The notes beneath the pieces are model-generated. The model worked only from the letters and a program-made list of their open reading frames with translations, was not told the DNA's origin and searched no databases. From Xanthomonas theicola (GTDB lineage Bacteria > Pseudomonadota > Gammaproteobacteria > Xanthomonadales > Xanthomonadaceae), in assembly GCF_014236795.1 (NCBI RefSeq), contig NZ_CP049017.1, forward strand, positions 3,760,001 to 3,824,000: a DNA stretch of 64,000 nucleotides, written 5' to 3'. Both the position numbers and the translations under genes were made by a program. Below are positions 1 through 12,804 of this stretch, piece by piece. The number at the start of each line of letters is the position of its first letter. Positions within the stretch are counted from its first letter, which is position 1.

Positions 1-3934
<3,934 letters not shown>

Positions 3935-4309
3935 GCGATAGCGCGCGCTCGGCTGCGCAAACACGCTGGGCAGGAGGCGCTACAGATGGGCCACGCGCGG
4001 CAGGGATCGGCAGGGGTCGGCAACCCACGGAAACCGCCCTGAGCGCCAGCAGCGGCGCGCTCGCAAGTGGGCCGCAGGGGCGCAGAAAAACCGGTGCATG
4101 AAGACCGCAGGTGTGGCGGGGCGACAACTGCGCGCGCCGGGGGATGCCCCCTGCCAACCCGCGCCGACCGGGCGCCCCACCTATCTGAGCCGCGTCGGCG
4201 CCGCCTGCGCGTGCCTGCGGCCCGCCCTGATCTTCGACCGTGCGGGCTGCCCACGAAAAAGCCGCCCCGTGGGGCGGCTCCTGTACGGTCTAGCGCTGGG
4301 GGGCCTGAC
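3935..4309. other. Gene-free spacer gltD-hicB
   Basis: 375 bases with no convincing gene. The open frames here are GC-rich and low in complexity, with no domain match and no ribosome-binding site. The only clear structure is the hairpin at 4260-4279. Confidence 0.6.
4260..4279 (-). terminator. Rho-independent terminator after hicB
   Basis: Perfect 9-bp stem (AGCCGCCCC 4260-4268, GGGGCGGCT 4271-4279). Read on the minus strand it is followed by five T (complement of AAAAA at 4256-4260). It lies 30 bases past the hicB stop and fits termination of the hicAB transcript. Confidence 0.8.
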
Positions 4310-4720
4310 TTACTCGGTCGAGGGCTTCCGACCCTCGCCGCGCAACTCATGCTCGGCGGCCAGGGCGAGGAACGCCGAGCGGCTCATGCGCCGGGTAGCA
4401 GCGGCGGCGTCGATCTTGCCGAGCAGGTTCTCCGGCAGGCTGATGTTGAGCCGCACCGCGCGCGTGTTGATCTTCGTCAGGTCGATGTCGACCAGCATCC
4501 AGAACCCGCTCTTGAACTCCCGCTGCCGGCGGTACTTGTCCACGATGTTCGCTCGCGGCGGCGCGCGTTCCTCGTCTTCGTACATCAGCTCGACCGCCTC
4601 CTGCAGCGCGGCCGGAAGATCCTCCAGGCTGTCCACCGCGCTATGCACTCCGGGCATGTCCGGCACGATCGCACCGTAGGCGCTGTTCTCGTCCTTATGG
4701 ACGTACACGGGATAGAGCAT
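4310..4720 (-). CDS. hicB: HicB-family antitoxin
   Basis: 136 residues. HicB antitoxins bind and inactivate the HicA mRNA interferase and repress their own promoter. The N-terminal half is the HicB RNase H-like fold (LYPVYVHKDENSAYGAIVPD, then PGVHSAVDSLEDLPAALQEA). The C-terminal part carries a ribbon-helix-helix-like DNA-binding segment (RLNISLPENLLGKIDAAA). I chose the ATG at 4720 because it overlaps the hicA stop as TGATG and has GGAGG about 6 bases upstream. A TTG at 4732 in the same frame is less likely. The pair looks complete and translationally coupled. Confidence 0.9.
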   Translation of the reverse strand: MLYPVYVHKDENSAYGAIVPDMPGVHSAVDSLEDLPAALQEAVELMYEDEERAPPRANIVDKYRRQREFKSGFWMLVDIDLTKINTRAVRLNISLPENLLGKIDAAAATRRMSRSAFLALAAEHELRGEGRKPSTE

Positions 4721-4899
4721 CACTTCCTCCAACCGGCTTGCCGGAAAATGCTGGCGACCGTACCCGCCGGCAGGTCTTTCTTCGGGTGCGGAACGATGAC
4801 CGTCCGATCACCCTTCCGGAGCTTGTGGTGGCTGCCGCGCACTGAGACGATCTCGAATCCCTCAGCCTGAAGCTGCTTCAGTAGGGTGCGGCTGTCCAT
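4720..4899 (-). CDS. hicA: HicA-family toxin (mRNA interferase)
   Basis: 59 residues, the usual size for HicA, a double-stranded-RNA-binding-fold ribonuclease that cleaves mRNA. The signature is intact: KQLQAEGFEIVSVRGSHHKL, with the catalytic His in GSHHK, then VPHPKKDLPAGTVASIFRQAGW. I start it at the ATG at 4899. A longer in-frame extension upstream (to 4947) would run through the palindromic operator and looks non-coding. It is first in the operon, with hicB overlapping its stop. Confidence 0.9.
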   Translation of the reverse strand: MDSRTLLKQLQAEGFEIVSVRGSHHKLRKGDRTVIVPHPKKDLPAGTVASIFRQAGWRK

Positions 4900-4918
4900 G
4901 TGTGTAAGGATACACACA
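4899..4918. promoter_or_regulatory. Probable HicB operator
   Basis: A perfect inverted repeat TGTGTGTA-AGGA-TACACACA (arms 4899-4906 and 4911-4918) sits exactly at the hicA start codon. More TACACA/CACAC words lie upstream at 4930-4945. Autoregulation by a HicB RHH domain through such palindromes is established for the family. Assigning this site is an inference from position and symmetry. Confidence 0.7.
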
Positions 4919-4986
4919 CTACAACGGAAGCACACACGTTTACACAAACGAAAGTTGGGGCCGCACCTGAATGTGGTCCCTGCCGG

Positions 4987-5595
4987 TCAGGCCTCGTTTG
5001 CCAGGCGCTCGCGCGCCACGTCGGCGTAATGCGCAGTCATCTCGACACCGGTGCAGCCGTAACCTTCCAGCGCCGCCGCCGCCAGCGTCGTGCCACTGCC
5101 GGCAAAGGGATCGAGGATCCGTCCACCCTGCTCGCAGATCCGCACCAGCTGCCGCATGAGCGCCGTGGGCTTGCCAGTGAGGTGGTGCTTGTCGGCCTTG
5201 CACACCGGCTCGCGGATGACGCCAGGCAGCGCGGGCGAGCGGCGTTGCAGCGGCATGTGGCCCTTGCTGCCCCACACGATGTACTCGGCCTGGTTTCGGA
5301 AGCGACCCAGCTGCGGTCGCACGCCCTGAGTCTTGTCCCACACCGTGATGCCGCGCCAGGTGAATCCGGCAATCTGCAGCGCGTCGGTGGTCAGCGGCAG
5401 CTGCCGCCAGTCGGTGAATAACAACACGGGCGCGCCATCCTTCAACAGCCGCGCGCAGTCGGATACGCCACCGGCACCAATCTGGATCACATCGGTGCAC
5501 TGTTCGGCGTCGGCCGACTGAAACTCAATCCAAACGAGGAGCGTCGCAAGGCCCGGGCGCGCGGCATCACCCTGCGGGAAGGGCTGGACCTGCAC
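4987..5595 (-). pseudogene. 5'-truncated phage-type DNA methyltransferase
   Basis: The frame resembles site-specific N4-cytosine/N6-adenine methyltransferases found in prophages. It has LLKDGAPVLLFTDWRQLP, then GRFRNQAEYIVWGSKG, and the SAM-binding motif ILDPFAGSGTTLAAA near the C-terminus. The N-terminal half with the catalytic DPPY/SPPY motif is missing: upstream of about residue 30 the sequence is unrelated (MQVQPFPQGDAARPG). Without that motif it should be inactive, so I treat it as a deletion remnant. It lies beside two other phage-type scraps on the same strand. Confidence 0.7.
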
Positions 5596-5609
5596 CTGAA
5601 CTCCCGGCG

Positions 5610-5740
5610 GCTGTCGCGAGCGAGCATGTCGTGCAGGAAGGCGGCCCGCCCTCCATTGTCGAGCTGGCGGTTCAGCGCGTCGAAGAACGCGTGGTCGTTT
5701 TTGCGGGAGTCCACGTCCACGACCAGGTCCGTCAAGCCGA
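5610..5740 (-). pseudogene. Fragment of a phage/plasmid primase-helicase-like gene
   Basis: One minus-strand frame reads LTDLVVDVDSRKNDHAFFDA followed by LNRQLDNGGRAAFLHDML. This resembles the 'FWDAL..QLENGG..A.LHDLL' stretch found in primase/D5-type replication proteins of prophages and integrative elements. Only about 40 residues are recognisable, with no start and no neighbouring motifs in frame. It is probably decay debris from the element that also left the methyltransferase and HTH pieces. Family assignment is from memory of the motif and is tentative. Confidence 0.4.
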
Positions 5741-5935
5741 GGCGCGCGCCCAAGTTGCCGCCGCGCACGCGCGCCTCAGCTTCGGGCCGACGCGGGAGAA
5801 CTTCGGGCCGACGCCCTGGCAGCGGTACCAGGCGAGCGTCGTGTACTTGAGGCACAGGAACTGCGCGGCCTCGTCGGCGGTGAGCAGGGCTTCGTCGGGC
5901 AGCGAGTGCAGTTCCGCGAGCAGGTTTGTTTCCAT
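5732..5935 (-). pseudogene. Excisionase/AlpA-like helix-turn-helix protein, C-terminus altered
   Basis: 67 residues from an ATG at 5935. The N-terminal part is a MerR-like HTH of the kind found in excisionases and small element regulators (LLTADEAAQFLCLKYTTLAW, then YRCQGVGPKFSRVG). After GPK the expected 'V.Y...DL..W' wing is replaced by Ala/Arg-rich sequence, consistent with a deletion joining it to the neighbouring primase-like fragment. It lies upstream of the methyltransferase remnant on the same strand, the order expected for a decayed integrative element. Confidence 0.5.
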
Positions 5936-6354
5936 CTCTTGTGACTCCGGGCAGGCTCCCGGCGCGGCGAAGTGCCGCGTCGGGACTGCCTGCTGTGCGT
6001 CGCAGAGATGGACCCGTTATTCCCCTCAGTCGGCGGGGCGGGCCTCGGCTGTTTGGGCCACCGAAAACCTGGCGGCGTCGGCAGCTGGTGCCGCCGACAC
6101 GACACATGATGCAACAAGCCGGCGCGCGAATATGCCAACGTTTGTGCGGTCGCCCCGGTGAGTCCAGGAGGTCCGGTCAGGTCCGGGCAGCTCAGCGCCT
6201 AGGCCGATGCGCCTGGACGCGACACGGGCTACCTGATGAACTTATTAAGGCCGGACAAGTCAGGAACAACGGCTACTTACAGCCACGGCAAGCGGTGGCG
6301 CTCTCTAGAACGAGCCAGTGACTAGGGATACAGTGAGTTCGTCAAGGAGGGGAG
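5936..6354. other. Gene-free spacer
   Basis: About 420 bases between the HTH remnant and the next plus-strand gene, with no recognisable coding region. Its last bases carry a strong ribosome-binding site (AAGGAGG) for the gene starting at 6355. Confidence 0.5.
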
Positions 6355-7139
6355 ATGGGGCGAAATGTCTGCTGGCGATTCGTAGGGGTGCTAGGCCTGT
6401 GCTTGGCGCTCATGGCTGCTTCTGCCTGGGCGGCCACGTCCGCTCCCCAGGAAACAACACCACGTCTCCTGCTGCTGCAGCCAGAAGGTTCCATCGATTT
6501 GGCAAGCGCCAAGGTCGCGATCGACCGAATGATTGATCCTTCCATCGACTCTGACGCCACGTTGCGCGAGGTCGATCAGTGGGCAGCGAAGGCGCGGGCT
6601 TCCCAGCCGGTGCGTCGAACAAGGTCAAGATGGATCTGCTCATTTCGACGCTCTACGAGCCAGGCCTGTGGAATGACCATCGGCTGTTCGGATACGACTA
6701 CACCGACCCGTTCGGCCACGACATCAAGAAAGGTCTGCTGTCGCATTACTTCGCCACGCGCAAGGGCCAGTGCGTCATCATGCCAATCGCCTTCTTGGTC
6801 ATCGGCCAGCGGCTGGGCTTGCCGTTGACCATGACCACGGCACCGTATCACTTGATCGTCAAATACGGCGACGAAGAACAGGGCCAGTGGACGAATTTCG
6901 AGGCCACCAGCGCCTTGTTCCATCCGGATAGTGGCGACGAACAGGCCATAAGCATTCCGCCCGAGGCGACGCGCAACGACACGTTTCTACGCCCTTTCTC
7001 GCAACGGGAAACGGTGGCCCTGTTCGCAACAGCTTCCCTATTGCCCCACTACCGGGAGAGGAAGCAGGCCGAACGCATGCTGGCAGCAAGTGACTTGAAC
7101 CTGCCCCGCAGGAACGTACGCCAGGAAGCGATACTTTGA
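6355..7139 (+). pseudogene. Exported transglutaminase-like protein, frameshifted
   Basis: The first part (6355 to about 6597) starts with a clear signal peptide (GLCLALMAASAWA) behind AAGGAGG. The rest (about 6598-7139) continues in another frame and carries a SirB1/transglutaminase-like core: GLLSHYFATRKGQCVIMPIA with a candidate catalytic Cys, then TTAPYHLIVKYGD with a candidate His. The two frames join around 6590-6600 (GCGCGGGCTTCCC), where a one- or two-base loss would explain the break. Such folds act in the periplasm as peptidases or amidases, but the substrate is unknown. The stop codon lies two bases before the IS3 element, so the natural 3' end may also have been lost. Confidence 0.6.
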
Positions 7140-7203
7140 TCGGGTTCTACCCCGTTATCACGGACACTGACGAGAAGGCCGATGCGGCCGATGAGGAGTG
7201 TTC

Positions 7204-7491
7204 ATGTCGAAGCGAAGAAAGTTCAGTGTGGAGTTCAAGCGTGGTGCGCTTGAACAAGCTAGCCAGCCGGGCGTCAGTTGTGCACAGGTGGCTCGGGAGG
7301 TGGGTATCCGTGACAACCTGTTGACCCGCTGGAAGCGTGAGGCCACAAGCCGAGGCAACGGTGCCTTTGCTGGCGCGGGCACACCACGCGATGAGGAGCT
7401 GGGGCGTCTGAAGCGTGAACTGGCGCGGGTGAAGAAGGAACGGGATTTTTTGCGCGAAGCGGCGACGTTCTTTGCCAAGGGATCATCCTGA
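7204..7491 (+). CDS. IS3-family transposase OrfA
   Basis: 95 residues. OrfA supplies the DNA-binding N-terminal part of the IS3 transposase. A helix-turn-helix ([20 protein letters not shown], then [16 protein letters not shown]) is followed by a leucine-zipper segment ([20 protein letters not shown]). The frame is intact. The downstream orfB lies in the -1 frame relative to orfA, as expected if OrfAB is made by programmed frameshifting. Confidence 0.9.
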   Translation: MSKRRKFSVEFKRGALEQASQPGVSCAQVAREVGIRDNLLTRWKREATSRGNGAFAGAGTPRDEELGRLKRELARVKKERDFLREAATFFAKGSS

Positions 7492-7499
7492 GGTATCAG

Positions 7500-8360
7500 G
7501 TGATCGAACGTTGCCGCCATGCGTTTCCGATCCGGCTGATATGCCGTTGCCTGCGGGTGTCGGCCAGTGGTTATTACGGTTGGAGCCGGCGCTTGCCGAG
7601 TGCCCGCCAGCGCGAGAACGAGCGCCTATCATGCCGCATCCGTGAACTGCACGAGGATAGCCGGTGCACGCTAGGTGCTGGTCGAATGCACGAAGACCTG
7701 GCCGATGAAGGCCAGCGGGTCGGCTTGAACCGTGTGGCTCGGTTGATGGCCGTTGATGGCTTGCAAGGTTGGCCCCGCCCGAAGCGTCGGGGGATGCGAG
7801 CCCGGCCGGCACTCACTCCGCCGGGCGTGCGCAACCGGCTGGAACGGGACTTCACCGCTCTGGAGCCGGATAGCAAATGGGTCACCGACATCACCGAGAT
7901 CAAGACCGGGGAAGGCAAGCTCTATCTATGCGTTGTCTTGGACCTGTTCGACCATCGGGTGGTGGGCTGGTCCATGCATCATCGGCAAGATCGGCAGATG
8001 GTGATCCGGGCCGTGCAGACGGCTGTATGGCAGCGACAGGGCGACGAACCGGTGATCTTGCATTCGGATAGAGGCAGTCAGTTTCGAAGCGGTGACTATC
8101 AGACGTATTTGCTGACCAACACCCTGGTGTGCTCGATGAGCGCCGTGGGTCACTGCGCAGACAACGCCGCATGCGAGGGCTTCTTTGGCCTGCTCAAGCG
8201 CGAACGGATCTACCGCATGACCTATCCGACACTCGATGCGGCAAGAGCCGATGTGTTCCAATACATCGAGCGGCGCCACAACCCAAGGATGCGGCGAAGG
8301 ATTGACAGAGAGGATTTGAAGTTTTCCACCCTTTCACGACCGGCCGTGATTTCGGGGTAG
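7500..8360 (+). CDS. IS3-family transposase OrfB (DDE integrase domain)
   Basis: 286 residues as an independent frame. In IS3 elements it is mostly expressed fused to OrfA. The rve/DDE catalytic core is present: first Asp in [11 protein letters not shown], second Asp in [14 protein letters not shown], Glu in [16 protein letters not shown]. The HTH_21-like segment ([12 protein letters not shown]) precedes it. The stop codon falls inside the right inverted repeat. The element looks transposition-competent. Confidence 0.92.
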   Translation: MIERCRHAFPIRLICRCLRVSASGYYGWSRRLPSARQRENERLSCRIRELHEDSRCTLGAGRMHEDLADEGQRVGLNRVARLMAVDGLQGWPRPKRRGMRARPALTPPGVRNRLERDFTALEPDSKWVTDITEIKTGEGKLYLCVVLDLFDHRVVGWSMHHRQDRQMVIRAVQTAVWQRQGDEPVILHSDRGSQFRSGDYQTYLLTNTLVCSMSAVGHCADNAACEGFFGLLKRERIYRMTYPTLDAARADVFQYIERRHNPRMRRRIDREDLKFSTLSRPAVISG

Positions 8361-8365
8361 AACCC

Positions 8366-9141
8366 TCGATGTTCAACCGTTCCATCAGCTCGGCATAGCG
8401 CGTCATTTCGGTGCCACGGTCATAGGTCAAGCTGGTTCGCATGGATGCGGGGAGCTTCTTCATCTGACGGGTGAAACCTTCCAGTGCGTCTGTGGCGGTG
8501 CAGCCGTCCATCCGGCACAGCACCACAAAACGCGTCTTGCGCTCCACCAGGGTGCCAACACAGGAACGATTGAACGCTCCCTTGATCAAGTCACCTTCCC
8601 AATGTCCTGGGACCAACCGCTGTTGCACCTCTTCGGGTCGGTGCACGATCCGCGGTTCCTCAGGCACCCAGCTGCGTTTGGCGGCGGTCGTGCGCCGTGA
8701 TCCCCGGGACGGCCTGCGCTGGCGCAACGCCTCCACAAGCTCCTTTTTCAGGCCGCCGCGCGGGTGCGCGTAGATCGTGGCGTAGATGGTTTCGTGACTG
8801 ACGCGCTGGGCAGGATCATCCGGGGACATGAGGAGCAGCTTGGCAGCAATCTGCTGGGGCGACCAGCGCCACAGCACCAGATGATCGCGCACCATCTGGA
8901 ATAAATCCGTTCCCGGTGTCAGCCGTCGCCGCCGAACGCTGTGCTGACGTCGTGTCCGGTAACGCATGGCCGCCTCTCGAGCACGGTAGACCGTGGCTTG
9001 CTGCCTGGCCAGCTCCCTGCTCGATGTCGACGGGCTTCTATCCAGCAGCCTGGATATCGAGCGTAAGCTCTGACCACGTCGCGTTTCGATTTGGAGTACC
9101 GCGCGCTCTTCTGCGCTCAGGTGGAGATAGCTTCTTGACAT
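8366..9141 (-). pseudogene. Truncated IS30-family transposase
   Basis: Starts MSRSYLHLSAEERAVLQIE at 9141 and matches the intact copy at 33073-34089 through MERLNI. Then the reading frame runs into the IS3 inverted repeat and ends in unrelated sequence at 8194. The N-terminal HTH (QSLRSISRLLDRSPST) and first catalytic region are kept. The C-terminal DDE segment with the catalytic Glu (NENTNGLLRQFLP in the intact copy) is lost, so it should be inactive unless complemented by the other copy. Confidence 0.88.
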
Positions 9142-9195
9142 GCATACACCCTACTGGCTGAGAGGGTGTCGCGCTTGGAAGTTGAGTCTAAGCTC
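8366..9195 (-). mobile_element. IS30-family element, 3' part deleted
   Basis: Near-identical to the 5' three quarters of the complete IS30 copy at 33025-34091. The transposase-proximal end (ACACCCTCTCAGCCAGTAGG, TTGAGTCTAAG) is retained near 9150-9195. The distal quarter and its inverted repeat are missing, replaced by the IS3 element at 8365. Confidence 0.85.
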
Positions 9196-9292
9196 CTTCC
9201 TGCAGCGCGCCTTTGACCCCCAGAACAACCAGTCCAGGGGAGTGTGGTCGCAGAGCGCCGAAGAGATCACACGGCGGGCCCAGCAGCCATGA
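9194..9292 (+). pseudogene. C-terminal tail of a gene cut by IS30
   Basis: The frame reads SFLQRAFDPQNNQSRGVW and SQSAEEITRRAQQP, then stops with TGA at 9290-9292. That stop overlaps the ATG of the next gene as ATGA. The overlap and good codon usage suggest this is the true 3' end of a gene whose 5' part was removed by the IS30 element. The family is not recognised from 32 residues. Confidence 0.5.
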
Positions 9293-9621
9293 AAGCGCTA
9301 GCTCCCATCGCCTTGCTGGCATCACTGGCACTCTACCTCGCGCAGATTTTCCTTTACACGAAGGATCAAGAAATCATCGTGTACGGTGTGTTCGGCGCGC
9401 TGTGGTTCTTGGCTATGTACCTCAATGCGTTCAGCGTCCAAGTCAGGACCACGACCACGGGCATCATCCTTCTTTCCGGTATAGCCGCTTTCGGCTTTGG
9501 GTTCGTTCCTCATCGCCTGCGCCTTGGCCCAGGGTTCGACATCTACGTGGCCCTGTTCCCAGTGATCCACTTCCTGGCGACCTTCGCCTTCTTGTCAGCC
9601 CAGCGCAAGGCTGCGAGCTAA
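9289..9621 (+). CDS. Small four-helix inner-membrane protein, unknown function
   Basis: 110 residues with about four predicted hydrophobic helices (ALLASLALYLAQIFLY, GVFGALWFLAMYLNAF, GIILLSGIAAFGFGF, VALFPVIHFLATFAFL) and short loops. I do not recognise the family. The ATG at 9289 overlaps the stop of the truncated upstream frame (ATGA), so it was probably the second gene of a two-gene unit. If the lost partner was a toxin this could be an immunity protein, but nothing in the sequence shows that. Confidence 0.6.
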   Translation: MKALAPIALLASLALYLAQIFLYTKDQEIIVYGVFGALWFLAMYLNAFSVQVRTTTTGIILLSGIAAFGFGFVPHRLRLGPGFDIYVALFPVIHFLATFAFLSAQRKAAS

Positions 9622-9711
9622 GGCCGCCCCTACTTCGCTTGGGCCACGCCTCGACCTGAAAAAACCATTCCCGCTGGCGCTTGCAGCGGCTGGAACGCTG
9701 ACTGCGTAGGA

Positions 9712-9787
9712 TGGTGCCGCTTGTCCGAATCGAACGGACGACCTACTGATTACAAATCAGTTGCTCTACCGACTGAGCTAAAGCGGC
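9712..9787 (-). tRNA. tRNA-Thr (UGU)
   Basis: On the minus strand the 76-nt cloverleaf starts GCCGCTTTAGCTCAG and ends GCGGCACCA, so CCA is encoded. The anticodon stem-loop is CTGAT-TTGTAAT-CAG with anticodon TGT (Thr). The T-arm GTCCGTTCGATTCGGAC pairs fully. It closely resembles enterobacterial tRNA-Thr(UGU). Confidence 0.97.
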
Positions 9788-9870
9788 AAGAACGACGGCA
9801 GTGCCCGCGCTCGGGCTGTCGCGGTCTACTTGGCGGCGGCCGTGGCACGCCTGCGGCGCTGCGCTCCATT

Positions 9871-10698
9871 CTAGCGCAGCGTGACGCAGTCCAGCACGCG
9901 CTGCCGCTGTGCGCCGAACTGCCGGCGCAGCAACCCGGCCTGCGCCGCGGAGTCCGCGCGCAGGTCCAGCCACCAGCGCGACTGGCCGCGGCCGCCGCTG
10001 GGAATCAGGTCGACGTTGAAGCCGGCACGGGCCAGTTCGGCCTGGCGGCGTTCGGCGCCTTCACGGCTGCGGTATTGGCCCAGGGCGATGGCGTCGCCCG
10101 CATCGCCCTGGTGGATCGGATAGTAGTCGCGGATGCCAGCGGCGGCGATGCGCTCGACCGCGGCCTTGATCCCGTCCCGGCCGCCGATGGTCGGCAGCAG
10201 TACGCGGAAACGGGTGGCGTCGCCATCGCCGACCTCGCGCAGGCGCGGGCGCGGCATGCTGGCGCCCGCGGCGGCAATCGCCGCCTCCGCGGCGGCACGG
10301 TCCGGATACGGGCCCAGGCTCAGGCAGGCGGCGGCAGGCGCGGCCGCAGCGACGGGTGCGACACTGGACGGTTCGGGCGGCGGCGCAGCGATGGCCTGGG
10401 CTGCGGTGATGGGCGCCGCAGTGGTCGCAGACGCGGCCGCAGCGGGCGTGCCAGGGATCGCGGCGACGGCGGTCGGCGCGCTGGCTGCGCGGTCGCTCGG
10501 TGCCGCAATGGAGGCTGTCGGCGCTGGAGGGGATGCCTGTGGCGCGGCCGCCGACGCCTGCACCAATTGCAGCGTCGCCACCCCGGCGGGGAGTGCCGGC
10601 ATCGGCGCCGGGTCCGGCGTCTGCGGCTGCGACGCCCACCACAGCGCGACGCCGAGATTGAGGATGGCCAGGACGACGAGCAGGGCGCGGACGGGCAT
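9871..10698 (-). CDS. SPOR-domain cell-envelope protein
   Basis: 275 residues. One N-terminal membrane anchor (ALLVVLAILNLGVALWWA, residues 5-22) is followed by an Ala/Pro-rich linker (about residues 28-120) and a C-terminal pair of SPOR-like repeats (YPDRAAAEAAIAAAG, then LGQYRSREGAERRQAELARA). SPOR domains bind denuded peptidoglycan, often at the septum. Its place directly downstream of birA-coaX on the same strand is common in this family of bacteria, so it is probably the last gene of that operon (9 bases after coaX). Confidence 0.8.
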   Translation of the reverse strand: MPVRALLVVLAILNLGVALWWASQPQTPDPAPMPALPAGVATLQLVQASAAAPQASPPAPTASIAAPSDRAASAPTAVAAIPGTPAAAASATTAAPITAAQAIAAPPPEPSSVAPVAAAAPAAACLSLGPYPDRAAAEAAIAAAGASMPRPRLREVGDGDATRFRVLLPTIGGRDGIKAAVERIAAAGIRDYYPIHQGDAGDAIALGQYRSREGAERRQAELARAGFNVDLIPSGGRGQSRWWLDLRADSAAQAGLLRRQFGAQRQRVLDCVTLR

Positions 10699-10707
10699 GC
10701 GCGGATT

Positions 10708-11447
10708 CTACCCGGCGCGCGCGGCCGCGGCATGCGCCTGCGCCCACAGCGCCAGCCCGTCGAGCACCAGCGACGGGCGCTGCTCGGCGGCCGGCAACGC
10801 GTGCAGCAACGCCGGCGCGCCGCCGCCATGCAACAGCAGGCGCGGCCGCCGCGCCAGCAGCGCTGCGCCGTGCCGCAGGCTGCGCTCGATCAGCGCCAGC
10901 GCCGCGCCGTCGCAGCCGGAGGCGAGCGCATCGGCGGTGTCGGCGGCGAACTCGTGGTAGTCGCCGCCTTCGGCCGGCAGTTGCGCGGCGCGCTGCTGCA
11001 GGGCCTGGCGCATCGTGGTCGGTGACGGCGCGATGCGCCCGCCGTGGTGCAGGCCGTCGCGGTCGAGCAGGTCCAGGGTCAGCGCGGTGCCGACCCCGAC
11101 CACCAGCACGTCGCCGCCGCCGCCGTGCGCGGCGAGCAGCGCCAGGAAGCGGTCCACCCCGAACCTGTGCGGCTGCGCGTAGGCGATGCGCACGCCGGCG
11201 CAGGCGGCCTCGGTACGCACCACCTGCACCTGCGCGAAGCGGGTGCGCAGCGCGTCCAGCACCGCCGCGGTCGACGCCGGTGCCGCGACGCTGGCGACAT
11301 GGGCGGTCTGGCCGCGCGGCAGCGCCGCCGCCGCCGCCGCATCCATCGCGTCGCCGCCATGCGCCCAGGCCTGCACCGCGCCGGTGCGACCACGTTCCAG
11401 CGCGGCGAACTTGAAGCGCGAATTGCCCAGGTCGAACAGCCAGTCGC

Positions 11448-11451
<4 letters not shown>
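10708..11451 (-). CDS. coaX: Type III pantothenate kinase
   Basis: 247 residues. CoaX phosphorylates pantothenate in the first step of coenzyme A synthesis, needs a monovalent cation and is not feedback-inhibited by CoA. Motifs: phosphate loop FDLGNSRFKFA at the N-terminus, GVDRFLALLAAHG, and VGVGTALTLDLLD, with LHHGGRIAPSP after it. The ATG at 11451 overlaps the birA stop by 4 bases (ATGA). The length is normal (about 240-260). Confidence 0.93.
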
Positions 11452-12413
<962 letters not shown>

Positions 12414-12528
12414 GCCGCTTCCATCGCCTCGAATCGGAAAATTATGCGGTAAGCGCCTGTCCGCGCCCAGCGGCCCTGCAGCGGGAGGAAACCGCGTTAG
12501 AATGGGCATTCACCGCCGCTCGCCCTGG

Positions 12529-12804
12529 ATGCCGACGATGCGCCGCTTCCTGCCGTGCCTGATCTTGCTGCTCCCGCTGGCGGCCGCCCACGCGTCCGAT
12601 GCGCTGGCGAGCAAGCAGCGCAACGACTGTGTGTACACCGATGCGGCCGACGCGCAGGCACACCCGGCTCCGGCGGGGCGCCGGCCCGCCGCCGCGGCCA
12701 AGCCCCCCGGCGCTGCCCCGAACGGCGGCGGCAGCGACAGCGACCTGGTGCCGCGCCTGCGCATGCCCAAGTGGCACAGCTTCCTGCCGGGGATGTTCCG
12801 CTGA
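12529..12804 (+). CDS. Small exported protein, unknown
   Basis: About 91 residues. A signal peptide (MRRFLPCLILLLPLAAAHA) is followed by a Pro/Ala/Gly-rich low-complexity middle and a short C-terminus (LVPRLRMPKWHSFLPGMFR). Starts at 12529 or 12538 are both possible, and neither has a strong ribosome-binding site. The last codons overlap the start of mtfA (CTGA), so the two are likely co-transcribed. Function unknown; probably periplasmic. Confidence 0.6.
   Translation: MPTMRRFLPCLILLLPLAAAHASDALASKQRNDCVYTDAADAQAHPAPAGRRPAAAAKPPGAAPNGGGSDSDLVPRLRMPKWHSFLPGMFR

Larger units (their letters stand above)
7142..8365 (+). mobile_element. IS3-family insertion sequence, complete
   Basis: Perfect 13-bp terminal inverted repeats (GGGTTCTACCCCG at 7142-7154 and CGGGGTAGAACCC at 8353-8365) enclose orfA and orfB. 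The match continues imperfectly inward (..ATCACGG). No 3- or 4-bp target duplication is visible: GATC precedes the left end and TCGA follows the right end. The right end abuts the middle of an IS30 transposase gene, and the left flank is unrelated to IS30. This suggests an IS-adjacent deletion after insertion. Confidence 0.9.

Noticed and set aside
4067..4870. Plus-strand frame across hicB
   Set aside because: Antisense to hicB and the terminator; no ribosome-binding site or domain.
7138..8370. Target-site duplication of the IS3 element
   Set aside because: GATC on the left and TCGA on the right share only two bases in order; no real duplication, so not reported as one.
9721..11025. 434-codon plus-strand frame starting inside the tRNA
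   Set aside because: It begins in tRNA-Thr and runs antisense to the SPOR and coaX genes.
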